A stretch of DNA of 64,000 nucleotides from Streptococcus oralis subsp. tigurinus (GTDB lineage Bacteria > Bacillota > Bacilli > Lactobacillales > Streptococcaceae): contig NZ_AP018338.1 in NCBI RefSeq assembly GCF_002356415.1, forward strand, positions 434,001 to 498,000, written 5' to 3'. Of the stretch, positions 27,054 through 35,121 are shown in pieces. The position numbers and the translations under genes are program-made. The first letter of the stretch is position 1. The number at the start of each line of letters is the position of its first letter. The notes below the pieces were generated by a model. It ran no database searches and was not told the origin of the DNA. It worked only from the letters and a program-made list of their open reading frames with translations.

Positions 27054-28882
27054 TGAACATCCTAGAAGAAATCCAAAACTGTTCTGTTGAGTGGAAAGAG
27101 TTGGGGGAAGTGTGTTCTATTAAGAAAGGTAAGCAACTAAATAAAAATTTATTGATAGAAGATGGATTATATCCTGCGTATAATGGTGGACAAACTTATT
27201 CAGGAAGAACTAATGATTACAACGTGGAAGCTAATACAATCATTGTAAGTCAAGGTGGAGCTTCTGCAGGTTTTGTTAATTTTGTCGATACCAAATTTTG
27301 GGCTAATGCGCATTGTTATTATATACTTCCTGATGAGACTCGAGTGAATAATAGATTTGTATATCATTTTGTAAAAATGAATCAGAAATATCTTATGGAT
27401 TTTCAACATGGAGCGGGGATACCCGCGTTAAAAGCTGACAAATTGTCCAAACTATTACTCCCCATCCCTCCTCTAGAAATTCAAGAAAAAATAGTGCAAA
27501 TACTTGACAAAATGACTGATTATGTTACAGAATTGACCTCAGAATTGACCTCAGAATTGACCTCACGTAAAAAGCAATATTCTTTTTATCGAGATAAGCT
27601 TTTATCATTTGAAGATGAGGTATATCAGGTTGAGTGGAAGACACTTGATGCAGTTTCTGAACAAACAAATAATATTTTTTGGAATAAAATTGGAGATGAT
27701 GAATTATTTAAATATATAGATTTATCGTCAGTAGATAGAGTTACTAATAAGATTATTGAAACTACAGCAATAACTAAATCGACTGCTCCAAGTCGGGCCC
27801 AAAGAATTGTAAAGTCTGATGATATTATCTTAGGAACAACAAGACCAACTTTGAAACGTTTTACGAAAATAACTGATGATTACAATAACCAGATTTGTAG
27901 TACAGGGTTCTATATTTTTAGAACAAATGGTGAGGTCTTACCTAACTACGTATATCATATATTTTCATCAAGTGATTTTTATAAATATTTGGAGGAAAAT
28001 CAGAGTGGGGTAAGTTATCCAGCAATTTCTGATACTTTGGTAAAGAAGTATAAAATTCCAGTTCCCTCTCTCGAAATTCAATCTCGTATAGTTCAAGTTC
28101 TGGACAACTTTGATACGGTTTGTAATGACCTCAACATCGGACTTCCCAAGGAGATTGAACTACGCCAAAAACAGTACGAATATTTTAGAGAAAAACTCTT
28201 GACATTCATCGCCGAAGGCGAGTACTCTGAGAGTAGAGTAGAGGAGTGGGACAATTCCGCTCTTATCAAGCTTTTACAGTGGGTATTTGGCCCAATTCGG
28301 GTGGAGTTGGGAAGCATTTGTGAATTTGTAAGAGGAAATGGACTTCAGAAGAAAGATTTTACAGAAATCGGGAAATCTGTTATCCACTACGGACAAATTT
28401 ACACTAAATATGACTTTACAGTCACTGAAACTCTTTCCAAAACTAGTGAAATAGTGTTCGAAAAGCTAAAAAAAGCCTATCCTAATGATTTAGTAATGGC
28501 AATAACATCTGAAAATGTTGAAGATGTTGGGAAAGCAATTGTTTGGGAAGGGAAAGAAGAGATTGGAATTTCTGGGGATAGTTATATAATTCGAACAAAT
28601 CAAAATTCACGATATCTAAATTATTGGTTTAGGTCGATTTCTTTTCAATCTCAAAAAGAAAGAAAAGTAACTGGAACAAAAGTTATTCGTATCAATTCGA
28701 AGGATATGGAACAATTTAAAATTGTTCTTCCACCTCTCACTGAACAAAAAAGAATTGTCTCCATTCTTGACAATTTCAACACCTTAACCAACTCTCTTTC
28801 TGAAGGTCTTCCAAAAGAAATCGAACTAAGACAGAAACAGTATGAATATTGGAGAAATCGATTACTCAATTTTAATGAATAA
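27053..28882 (+). CDS. hsdS: Type I restriction specificity subunit with three target-recognition domains
   Basis: HsdS chooses the DNA sequence read by the methylase and nuclease. Usual HsdS proteins are about 400 residues with two recognition domains (TRDs). This one has 609 and shows three TRD-plus-helix units: TRD1 about 13-140 with helix 141-190, TRD2 about 193-338 with helix 341-387, a linker, then TRD3 about 415-562 with helix 563-607. Each unit ends in a PPLEIQ-like, SLEIQ or PPLTEQ turn into a coiled helix. Helices 2 and 3 share an identical LPKEIELRQKQYEY. The first helix holds a 3x ELTS repeat (residues 160-171). No recombinase or spare hsdS fragment is next to it. Confidence 0.92.
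   Translation: MNILEEIQNCSVEWKELGEVCSIKKGKQLNKNLLIEDGLYPAYNGGQTYSGRTNDYNVEANTIIVSQGGASAGFVNFVDTKFWANAHCYYILPDETRVNNRFVYHFVKMNQKYLMDFQHGAGIPALKADKLSKLLLPIPPLEIQEKIVQILDKMTDYVTELTSELTSELTSRKKQYSFYRDKLLSFEDEVYQVEWKTLDAVSEQTNNIFWNKIGDDELFKYIDLSSVDRVTNKIIETTAITKSTAPSRAQRIVKSDDIILGTTRPTLKRFTKITDDYNNQICSTGFYIFRTNGEVLPNYVYHIFSSSDFYKYLEENQSGVSYPAISDTLVKKYKIPVPSLEIQSRIVQVLDNFDTVCNDLNIGLPKEIELRQKQYEYFREKLLTFIAEGEYSESRVEEWDNSALIKLLQWVFGPIRVELGSICEFVRGNGLQKKDFTEIGKSVIHYGQIYTKYDFTVTETLSKTSEIVFEKLKKAYPNDLVMAITSENVEDVGKAIVWEGKEEIGISGDSYIIRTNQNSRYLNYWFRSISFQSQKERKVTGTKVIRINSKDMEQFKIVLPPLTEQKRIVSILDNFNTLTNSLSEGLPKEIELRQKQYEYWRNRLLNFNE
27530..27565 (+). repeat. Three perfect 12-bp repeats inside hsdS
   Basis: GAATTGACCTCA is repeated three times without a mismatch and encodes ELTS three times in the helix that spaces TRD1 from TRD2. 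Gain or loss of one copy keeps the frame and changes the spacer by four residues. Confidence 0.97.
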
Positions 28883-28895
28883 GGAAAAGTGAATC

Positions 28896-30134
28896 ATGGC
28901 GAATGATAAAGTATTTGATACATTGGAAGATGTTGCAGAGGAATTGATCTCAAGTGATAAGAAGGTGCATTTAATTTATGCTTTTAATGCTACAGGGAAA
29001 ACAAGGCTATCTACAATTTTAAAGGATAAATTAAATATCTCGGAAAATAATGAAGAGTCAAAAGTTAAGAAAATACTTTATTTTAACGCTTTTACAGAAG
29101 ATCTTTTTACTTGGGAAAATGATTTAGAAAATGATGAAGATCGTTACCTCAAATATGATAAACGTACCTATTTTGGTAACTTTTTGGAGAATCAGCAACA
29201 ATTTAATCAGGTTATTATAACTTTTCAGAAATTTGTCGGTGATTTAATAGTTCCTATTTTTGAGGATATTGAAGAACAGGCTGTTGATGATTTTGGTATT
29301 CCAATTATTGATATTATTGGTGGTCAGCGTATACCAAGATTAGAGAGTAACTTCAAAAGCATTCGTTTTACAGTAGATGATGAAACGATCAAAATTTCTA
29401 GGGGTGAGGAGAGGATATTTGTTTGGTCTATATTCCTAACTCTTTTGGAACTTATTATTGAAGAGTTAAGCGATTCAGATATTGACTCTGATTTTCAGGA
29501 CTTTAAGTATATTTATATTGACGATCCAATTTCGTCGTTAGATGATAACAATACTATTGATTCCGCTATTTTTTTAAAGGAAATTATTGCCAAATCTAAA
29601 CGCACTGATTTAAAGTTTATTATTTCTTCTCACCAACCACTTTTTTATAATGTTTTGTACAATGAAATACGATTTGACAGAAAAATACCAAATAAAAAAA
29701 AGTCCTTTTATGTTATGAAAAAAGAAGTTGATAAGGAAGATAAAGTCGGATATATTTTAACTGACATTGAGAGAGATTCTCCCTTCGGATATCATCTAAG
29801 GGTAAGAGAAGAATTACGTAGAGCTGTAGACAGTGGACGAGTAGAAAAATTTCATTATGCTTTGTTAAGAAATCTATTAGAGAAAACAGCTACCTTCTTA
29901 GGTTATAGTAGATGGGAAGAAGTTTTATTAGGGTTAGAAGTGGCTGGTGATGAGATTACTCCAGAAAATATAGAGTTATATGCTCAAAGGATTGATTTAT
30001 TCACACATAATCGTCAATCAGATTTGGAGTTTAGAGAATTGCAAGAACGAGAAAAAAATACCTTAATAGAATTATTCAATAGCTTTGAGAAAAATTATAA
30101 ATTTAACCCAAAAGAGGAAAATGAAAATGGTTGA
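28896..30134 (+). CDS. PrrC/RloC-like ABC ATPase with candidate HEPN nuclease domain
   Basis: 412-residue ABC-type ATPase encoded between hsdS and hsdR. A P-loop-like AFNATGKT (29-36) lacks the usual first Gly. An ABC-signature-like SRGEE (168-172), Walker B YIYIDD (205-210), D-loop SSLD (213-216) and H-loop histidine 246 follow. The C-terminal part contains R325-x3-E329 and R365-x5-H371, matching the layout expected of HEPN ribonucleases. E. coli PrrC (396 residues, in the same hsd position) uses Arg320, Glu324 and His356, as I recall, to cut tRNA-Lys when phage disables the restriction enzyme. AT-rich. Nuclease activity is inferred, not shown. Confidence 0.75.
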   Translation: MANDKVFDTLEDVAEELISSDKKVHLIYAFNATGKTRLSTILKDKLNISENNEESKVKKILYFNAFTEDLFTWENDLENDEDRYLKYDKRTYFGNFLENQQQFNQVIITFQKFVGDLIVPIFEDIEEQAVDDFGIPIIDIIGGQRIPRLESNFKSIRFTVDDETIKISRGEERIFVWSIFLTLLELIIEELSDSDIDSDFQDFKYIYIDDPISSLDDNNTIDSAIFLKEIIAKSKRTDLKFIISSHQPLFYNVLYNEIRFDRKIPNKKKSFYVMKKEVDKEDKVGYILTDIERDSPFGYHLRVREELRRAVDSGRVEKFHYALLRNLLEKTATFLGYSRWEEVLLGLEVAGDEITPENIELYAQRIDLFTHNRQSDLEFRELQEREKNTLIELFNSFEKNYKFNPKEENENG

Positions 30135-33100
30135 TTATTCAAAAGTACATGAAGTAATTGCGGAAACAAATGAAGGGATTCTCTTGGCTGAGTATCAACC
30201 AGAGTATCGCACAGATAGAGAATTTCAGTCTGAGGCTGATTTAGAAAATCAGTTAATTTCTGATTTGGTGAATTATCTTAACTACGAGCGACTAGATATC
30301 CATACACCTGAAGAGCTCTTAGCAAATGCCAAGGTTCAAATTGAAAAGCTCAATAAGGTGACCTTTACGGATGCAGAGTGGCAACGTTTTGTAGTTGAGT
30401 ATCTGGACTGTCCCAATGAAGGGCTAGTTGAAAAAACACGAAAAATCCAAGAGAATCATATTTACGACTTTGTCTTTGATGATGGGCGGATTAAGAATAT
30501 TTTCATCCTTGATAAGAAAAATATTCATAACAACAGTATGCAGGTTATCAACCAAGTGACCCAAGTGGGTAACCACACTAACCGTTATGATGTTACTATT
30601 TTAGTGAATGGTCTTCCGTTAGTTCAGATTGAATTGAAAAGACGTGGTGTTAGTCTTAAACAGGCTTTTGAACAAATCCATAGATATAGTAAGGAAAGCT
30701 TCAATAGCGAAAATTCTTTATACAAATACATTCAGATTTTTGTTATTTCCAATGGGACCTATACACGCTACTTTGCAAATACAACAGCTCAAAATAAAAA
30801 TCATTATGAGTTCACCTGTGAGTGGGCAGACCGCAAAAATAAAACAATTCATGACCTAGAAGACTTTACTGTTACATTCTTGAGCAAGAGAGTCCTTTTG
30901 GAAGTTTTGACCAAGTATTGTGTTTTTGATGCTGATAATACCTTGCTCATCATGCGCCCATATCAGATTGCAGCAACTGAGAGTATCTTGCGCAAGATTC
31001 ATTCATCTAATGAGATGAAGAACTTTGGCTCTATCAATGCTTGTGGCTATATCTGGCATACGACGGGTTCTGGGAAAACTTTGACCAGCTTTAAGACTGC
31101 GCGCTTGGCGACAGAGTTGGAATACATTGACAAAGTGATATTCGTCGTAGATAGAAAAGACCTAGACTATCAAACCATGAAGGAATATCAAAAATTCCAA
31201 CCAAATTCAGTCAATGGTAGTAACAATACAAAAGAACTCCAACGTAGTATTGAAGAAAATGATGGAAAAATCGTTGTCACAACCATTCAAAAGTTAAATA
31301 AATTTATAACAGTAAATCCAAATCATGAAATCTATAGTAAAAAATGTATTTTGATTTTTGATGAATGTCACCGCTCCCAGTTTGGGAAGGCTCAAAAGCG
31401 TATTAAGAAGGCCTTTAAACAGTATGCTCTATTTGGTTTCACAGGGACTCCAATCTTCCCAGAAAATAGCTTAACGGGTGAAACGACACAGGAAGTTTTT
31501 GGCGAACAACTTCATAACTACGTTATAACAGATGCTATTCGAGATAAAAAAGTGTTGAAGTTCAAGGTTGACTATAACTATATCAAGCCTGAAATCAATA
31601 AATATAGAGAAGCAGAAAAAACAGTTGGCCGAGAGCTTGATGAGAAGAAACTCAAAAAGATGGAGAAGGAGCTCCTATTGCATCCAGAACGGATAGCAAC
31701 CATTACAGAGTACCTGTTGAGAGTTTATAATGACAAGACGCATCGGAGTAAATATTACACTCATAAACAAAAAAAGATGCAAGGTTTTAATGCTATGTTG
31801 GCTGTACAAAGTATTGAAGCAGCAAAACTATACTATGAAGAACTCCAGCAGCAACAGGCAACTCTACCAGAAGTTAAGCGTTTGAAGGTCGCTACTATCT
31901 TTAGCTTTGCGCCTAACGAAGAACAGTCAGCTTATGGAGAGATTCAAGATGAAGAGCTAGACCCTCAAGATACAGCCATGTCTCTTTCATCTAAAGAGTT
32001 TCTTTCTAAAGCAATCTATGACTATAATCAAATGTTCAAGACCAACTTTTCGACTGATGGGAAAGAGTTTCAAAATTATTATCGAGACCTTTCAAAACGA
32101 GTTAAGTCTAAGGAAGTGGATTTACTGATTGTAGTGGGAATGTTCTTGACGGGATTTGATGCTCCAACAATGAATACTCTCTTTGTCGATAAAAATCTTC
32201 GTTATCATGGATTGATTCAGGCATTCTCTAGAACTAATCGAATTTTTAACGAGGTTAAACCTTTTGGCAATATCGTTTGTTTCCGTGATTTAGAAAAGGC
32301 TACGCAAGAAGCTATTAAGACTTTTGGAGACACAAATAAGCTTGAAATCATCTTAGAAAAAAGCTTTAGTGAATACATGGATGGTTTTGTCGATCAGGTA
32401 ACGGGTATCGAGGTCAAAGGATATACTGCGGTTTGTCAGGAAATTCTGGAAAAATTCCCAAATCCGCAAGAGATTGAAACAGAGCACGATAAAAAAGAGT
32501 TTGTTAAGTTATTTGGTGAGTTATTGAAACTTGATAATGTTCTTCGAAATTATGACGAATTCCAAGAAATCGACAAACCTATTTCTGAAGGTTATCTTCA
32601 AGATTTAAGAAGTGCCTATGTGGAAATTCGAGATGAATTTTTGAATCTTAAAAACTATGAAAAGACTAAGGATTTGGATGTTGACCTTTCAGATGTCGAA
32701 TTTGAAATTGAGTTACTAAAAACTGATGAGATTAACCTAGACTATATCTTGGCATTGATTGTTGAAAAATCGAAGAATTCTGAGTCTAAAGAAGTAATGA
32801 AAGCAGAAGTTAGTCGTGTGATTCGTTCTAGTATTGATATCCGTGCCAAAGAAGAGTTGGTTATTGGATTTATCAATGACACCGATTTGCAAAAATTGAA
32901 AGACCATGATGGGATTATCCATGCTTTCTACGAATATGGCAAGGAGCGCAAGAAAATCGCGATTCAAGACCTAGCTGAGGCTGAGAAACTTGTAGATGAC
33001 TATCAATTGTTTATCGACAAATCAATTCAACGAGGTTATGCTGAAAATAGTGGGACTGATTTGGATTCGATTATTCCACCAACTTCTCGTAGACAGGGAG

Positions 33101-33171
33101 CGCGTGAACGGAAAAAGCAAGAAGTTTTACGTAAGATTCAGTTGTTAGTAGAGACTTATTCAGGTATTTAA
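30127..33171 (+). CDS. hsdR: Type I restriction endonuclease/translocase subunit (HsdR)
   Basis: ATP-driven DNA translocase that cuts unmodified DNA far from the recognition site. An N-terminal PD-(D/E)xK nuclease domain shows the D...QIELKRRG core. The helicase domains carry TTGSGKTLTSF (Walker A), FDECHRSQFG and GFTGTP, then motif VI-like LIQAFSRTNRIF. About 1014 residues from ATG 30127, preferred over ATG 30121 because AAGAGG is then nine bases away. The start overlaps the preceding ATPase gene by eight bases, so the two are probably coupled. Confidence 0.94.
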   Translation: MVDYSKVHEVIAETNEGILLAEYQPEYRTDREFQSEADLENQLISDLVNYLNYERLDIHTPEELLANAKVQIEKLNKVTFTDAEWQRFVVEYLDCPNEGLVEKTRKIQENHIYDFVFDDGRIKNIFILDKKNIHNNSMQVINQVTQVGNHTNRYDVTILVNGLPLVQIELKRRGVSLKQAFEQIHRYSKESFNSENSLYKYIQIFVISNGTYTRYFANTTAQNKNHYEFTCEWADRKNKTIHDLEDFTVTFLSKRVLLEVLTKYCVFDADNTLLIMRPYQIAATESILRKIHSSNEMKNFGSINACGYIWHTTGSGKTLTSFKTARLATELEYIDKVIFVVDRKDLDYQTMKEYQKFQPNSVNGSNNTKELQRSIEENDGKIVVTTIQKLNKFITVNPNHEIYSKKCILIFDECHRSQFGKAQKRIKKAFKQYALFGFTGTPIFPENSLTGETTQEVFGEQLHNYVITDAIRDKKVLKFKVDYNYIKPEINKYREAEKTVGRELDEKKLKKMEKELLLHPERIATITEYLLRVYNDKTHRSKYYTHKQKKMQGFNAMLAVQSIEAAKLYYEELQQQQATLPEVKRLKVATIFSFAPNEEQSAYGEIQDEELDPQDTAMSLSSKEFLSKAIYDYNQMFKTNFSTDGKEFQNYYRDLSKRVKSKEVDLLIVVGMFLTGFDAPTMNTLFVDKNLRYHGLIQAFSRTNRIFNEVKPFGNIVCFRDLEKATQEAIKTFGDTNKLEIILEKSFSEYMDGFVDQVTGIEVKGYTAVCQEILEKFPNPQEIETEHDKKEFVKLFGELLKLDNVLRNYDEFQEIDKPISEGYLQDLRSAYVEIRDEFLNLKNYEKTKDLDVDLSDVEFEIELLKTDEINLDYILALIVEKSKNSESKEVMKAEVSRVIRSSIDIRAKEELVIGFINDTDLQKLKDHDGIIHAFYEYGKERKKIAIQDLAEAEKLVDDYQLFIDKSIQRGYAENSGTDLDSIIPPTSRRQGARERKKQEVLRKIQLLVETYSGI

Positions 33172-33303
33172 GGGGTTGTCGAACACGATTTATTAGAAAA
33201 ATCAGGAGCTACAAAAAATATTGATTCGCTTATAATTCACTCATTTTTTAAATACAACTTTGTTTCCATATTTCCTGGAAACGGATAGAAAACAAGGAGA
33301 AAG

Positions 33304-33708
33304 ATGGAACAAACTAATCAAAAATCCCAGTGCCAACAACTCTGGGCTAGAAATAAATACCTCGTTTTGAGCCATTCTAGCAATATTTACAATGAGATTC
33401 GTCAATATTTGAAGAATGAACAGGTGGAGCTGAGTCTGGTTCAAGAGATGATTGACCGTGCCTGTCAAATCCCAGAACACAAGGGTCAGGTTTGCAATGC
33501 CTTCCAGCATGTTTGGGGCTATTTCAAAAAGAAAGCGACAGATGCCGAGCGTAAGGACTATATGCTCTTACTGGATCGCTACCGCTTTGGTCAGGCTTCT
33601 AAGGAAGACTTGATTGCTAAGACTCGAGACTTGCTTGAACGCTATCCCAATACCTACTTGCAACATTCGACTTTACTGAAAGGAGACTCCCATGAGACTT
33701 TGGCATGA
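33304..33708 (+). CDS. DUF1722 (YbgA-like) protein
   Basis: 134 residues. The LWARNKYLVLSHSSNIYNEI start, the central FQHVWGYFKKKATDAERKDYM and the GQASKEDLIAKTRDLLERYPNTYL ending match the DUF1722 domain, found alone or fused in YbgA proteins next to photolyase genes. The end overlaps the next gene, a pyrimidine-dimer glycosylase-like gene, by 17 bases, which supports a link with DNA repair. Biochemical function unknown. A weak hairpin (GTTTCCA/TGGAAAC, 33262-33282) lies upstream. Confidence 0.82.
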   Translation: MEQTNQKSQCQQLWARNKYLVLSHSSNIYNEIRQYLKNEQVELSLVQEMIDRACQIPEHKGQVCNAFQHVWGYFKKKATDAERKDYMLLLDRYRFGQASKEDLIAKTRDLLERYPNTYLQHSTLLKGDSHETLA

Positions 33709-34057
33709 GGCTTTGATTTCACAACTTCCCCGTCCTCAACTTTTGGGGCAACATCGAGAGTGCTGCGCCCTGCGTGGCAATGGCTGGGGGAGAAAGCATG
33801 CGACGGTTAACTATGTCTTTACCCACTCGCCCTATCAACTCTATGCTTATCATCGCTTGATCATGGAGGAGATGGCTGGTCGTGGCTACAATGTCAGTCC
33901 AGAGTGGCTGGACAAGAACTACCGTGGCAAGACCTGCTCTCCTTATGAAGACTTGCCTGAGGAGAACCTAGGTAATCCCGTCTATAGTGAGCATAATGCA
34001 GAATACTATGAGGAGTGTCTTGCTAATCTCCGTGACAAGGGGATAGAGCTGGAGTAA
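33692..34057 (+). CDS. Pyrimidine dimer DNA glycosylase-like protein
   Basis: 121 residues starting MRLWHEALISQLPRPQLLGQHRECCALRG, the pattern of the TIGR02328/endonuclease V-type (pyrimidine dimer DNA glycosylase) family; a HATVNYVFTHSPYQLYAYH segment follows. These enzymes remove UV photoproducts by base excision. AAGGAGA before ATG 33692 is good, and the start lies inside the end of the DUF1722 gene. Activity is by family only. Confidence 0.82.
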   Translation: MRLWHEALISQLPRPQLLGQHRECCALRGNGWGRKHATVNYVFTHSPYQLYAYHRLIMEEMAGRGYNVSPEWLDKNYRGKTCSPYEDLPEENLGNPVYSEHNAEYYEECLANLRDKGIELE

Positions 34058-34107
34058 GAGTCAGGATTAGCTCCACATTATAACTCTTCTCGTAATTTTT
34101 TCGAATA

Positions 34108-34150
34108 ATAAAAAGAAGACTTTAGAATGATTCTAAGGTCTTCTTTTTAT
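34108..34150 (+). terminator. Rho-independent terminator
   Basis: Nearly perfect 18-base arms (34110-34127 and 34131-34148, AAAAAGAAGACTTTAGAA and its complement with one G-U pair) with a 3-base loop. It separates the repair pair from higBA. Confidence 0.9.
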
Positions 34151-34161
34151 GAGTATTAGGA

Positions 34162-34190
34162 TTTACTTTTAATAACTTTTAAGTTATAAT
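34162..34190 (+). promoter_or_regulatory. higBA promoter with embedded operator
   Basis: -35 TTTACT (34162-34167), 17-base spacer, -10 TATAAT (34185-34190). A perfect palindrome ATAACTTTTAAGTTAT (34172-34187) covers the spacer and the start of the -10. It is the expected place for the antitoxin to bind and shut off its own operon. Confidence 0.75.
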
Positions 34191-34212
34191 TAAATTGAAA
34201 AGAGGTTGCTTG

Positions 34213-34578
34213 GTGCATACAATTTACTTCTATAAGGACAAAAATGGAAATGAGCCAGTCTTAGATTATATGAGAGAATTGGCTAGAAAGAAGAGTAAGG
34301 ATAGTCGCATTAAACTGAACAAACTAAACGACTATATTGAGTTGCTTAGTCAGCATGGGACTAGAGCTGGTGAACCCTATATTAAACATTTGGAAGATGA
34401 AATTTGGGAACTAAGACCTCTGAGGGATAGGATTTTATTTGTAGCATGGCTTGATGGAAGTTTTGTTTTCTTACATCATTTTGTCAAAAAGACTCAGAAA
34501 ACTCCTAGGAGAGAAATTGAAAAAGCCAAGCGTGAACTGAAGGACTTAAAAGAAAGAGGATTAAGTGATGAAAAATAG
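34213..34578 (+). CDS. higB: RelE/HigB-type toxin of a type II toxin-antitoxin pair
   Basis: About 121 residues from GTG 34213, chosen because AAAAGAGG lies seven bases upstream; TTG 34210 or 34195 are alternatives. The phage-derived Gp49-like/HigB fold is suggested by [19 protein letters not shown], then [26 protein letters not shown] and [15 protein letters not shown]. HigB toxins cut mRNA on ribosomes. The toxin precedes the antitoxin, the hig order, and overlaps it by 11 bases. Confidence 0.85.
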   Translation: MHTIYFYKDKNGNEPVLDYMRELARKKSKDSRIKLNKLNDYIELLSQHGTRAGEPYIKHLEDEIWELRPLRDRILFVAWLDGSFVFLHHFVKKTQKTPRREIEKAKRELKDLKERGLSDEK

Positions 34579-34861
34579 CGCCATTGGGAGTAATTGGAAG
34601 GATGTCCGAACAGAACTCTTTACCAAGGAAGAAATTCTTGAAAGTGATATGCGAGTGGCTATCATGAGTGAGTTGATAGAAGCTAGACATGAGCAAGGTA
34701 TTAGTCAGAAAAAGCTAGAAGAACTCAGTGGAGTAAGCCAGCCTGTTATAGCTAGGATGGAGACAGGAAAGACCAGTCCTCAGTTGGATACGGTCTTAAA
34801 AGTCTTAGCCAGTTTAGGAAAGACACTAGCAGTCGTCCCACTTGAACAGGAAAAAAGTTGA
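34568..34861 (+). CDS. higA: HigA-type antitoxin, XRE helix-turn-helix
   Basis: 97 residues from ATG 34568 (AGAGGA upstream). The helix-turn-helix covers about 34-85: [32 protein letters not shown]. It should neutralise the upstream toxin and repress their shared promoter through the palindrome there. The frame also has a GTG at 34565. A terminator lies further downstream at 34978; the 260 bases after the gene hold otherwise nothing I can recognise until the metE control region. Confidence 0.87.
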   Translation: MKNSAIGSNWKDVRTELFTKEEILESDMRVAIMSELIEARHEQGISQKKLEELSGVSQPVIARMETGKTSPQLDTVLKVLASLGKTLAVVPLEQEKS

Positions 34862-34975
34862 TTAAGCTGACCTATAGTCTTTTCTAATAACAAGCCATAG
34901 TCACTGATGAGAATAGTCAATAGCTCGTTTGAGCATTCCAACTAAAATACAGCCACAAAACAAGCAATACAAAGG

Positions 34976-35009
34976 ATTTGAGACACTGGTCTCAAGTCTT
35001 TTTCTTTTG
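34976..35009 (+). terminator. Rho-independent terminator after higBA
   Basis: Perfect arms TTGAGAC and GTCTCAA with a 4-base loop (ACTG) and a T-rich tail. Confidence 0.8.
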
Positions 35010-35020
35010 TCCAAAAGAGT

Positions 35021-35041
35021 GATATAGTTTCAAACTATATC
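35021..35041. promoter_or_regulatory. MET-box (MtaR/MetR-type operator) before metE
   Basis: A perfect inverted repeat with core TATAGTTTCAAACTATA (35023-35039). Comparative work on streptococci defined TATAGTTTnAAACTATA as the binding site of the LysR regulator MtaR for methionine genes. A half-like copy (GATAGTTTCAA) recurs at 35088-35098. Confidence 0.8.
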
Positions 35042-35121
35042 AAAGCCTAATTATTTACAATTATACAGACAGTTTCTTTTCTGTTAAGATAGTTTCAACA
35101 ACATATTTTGGAGGACACATC

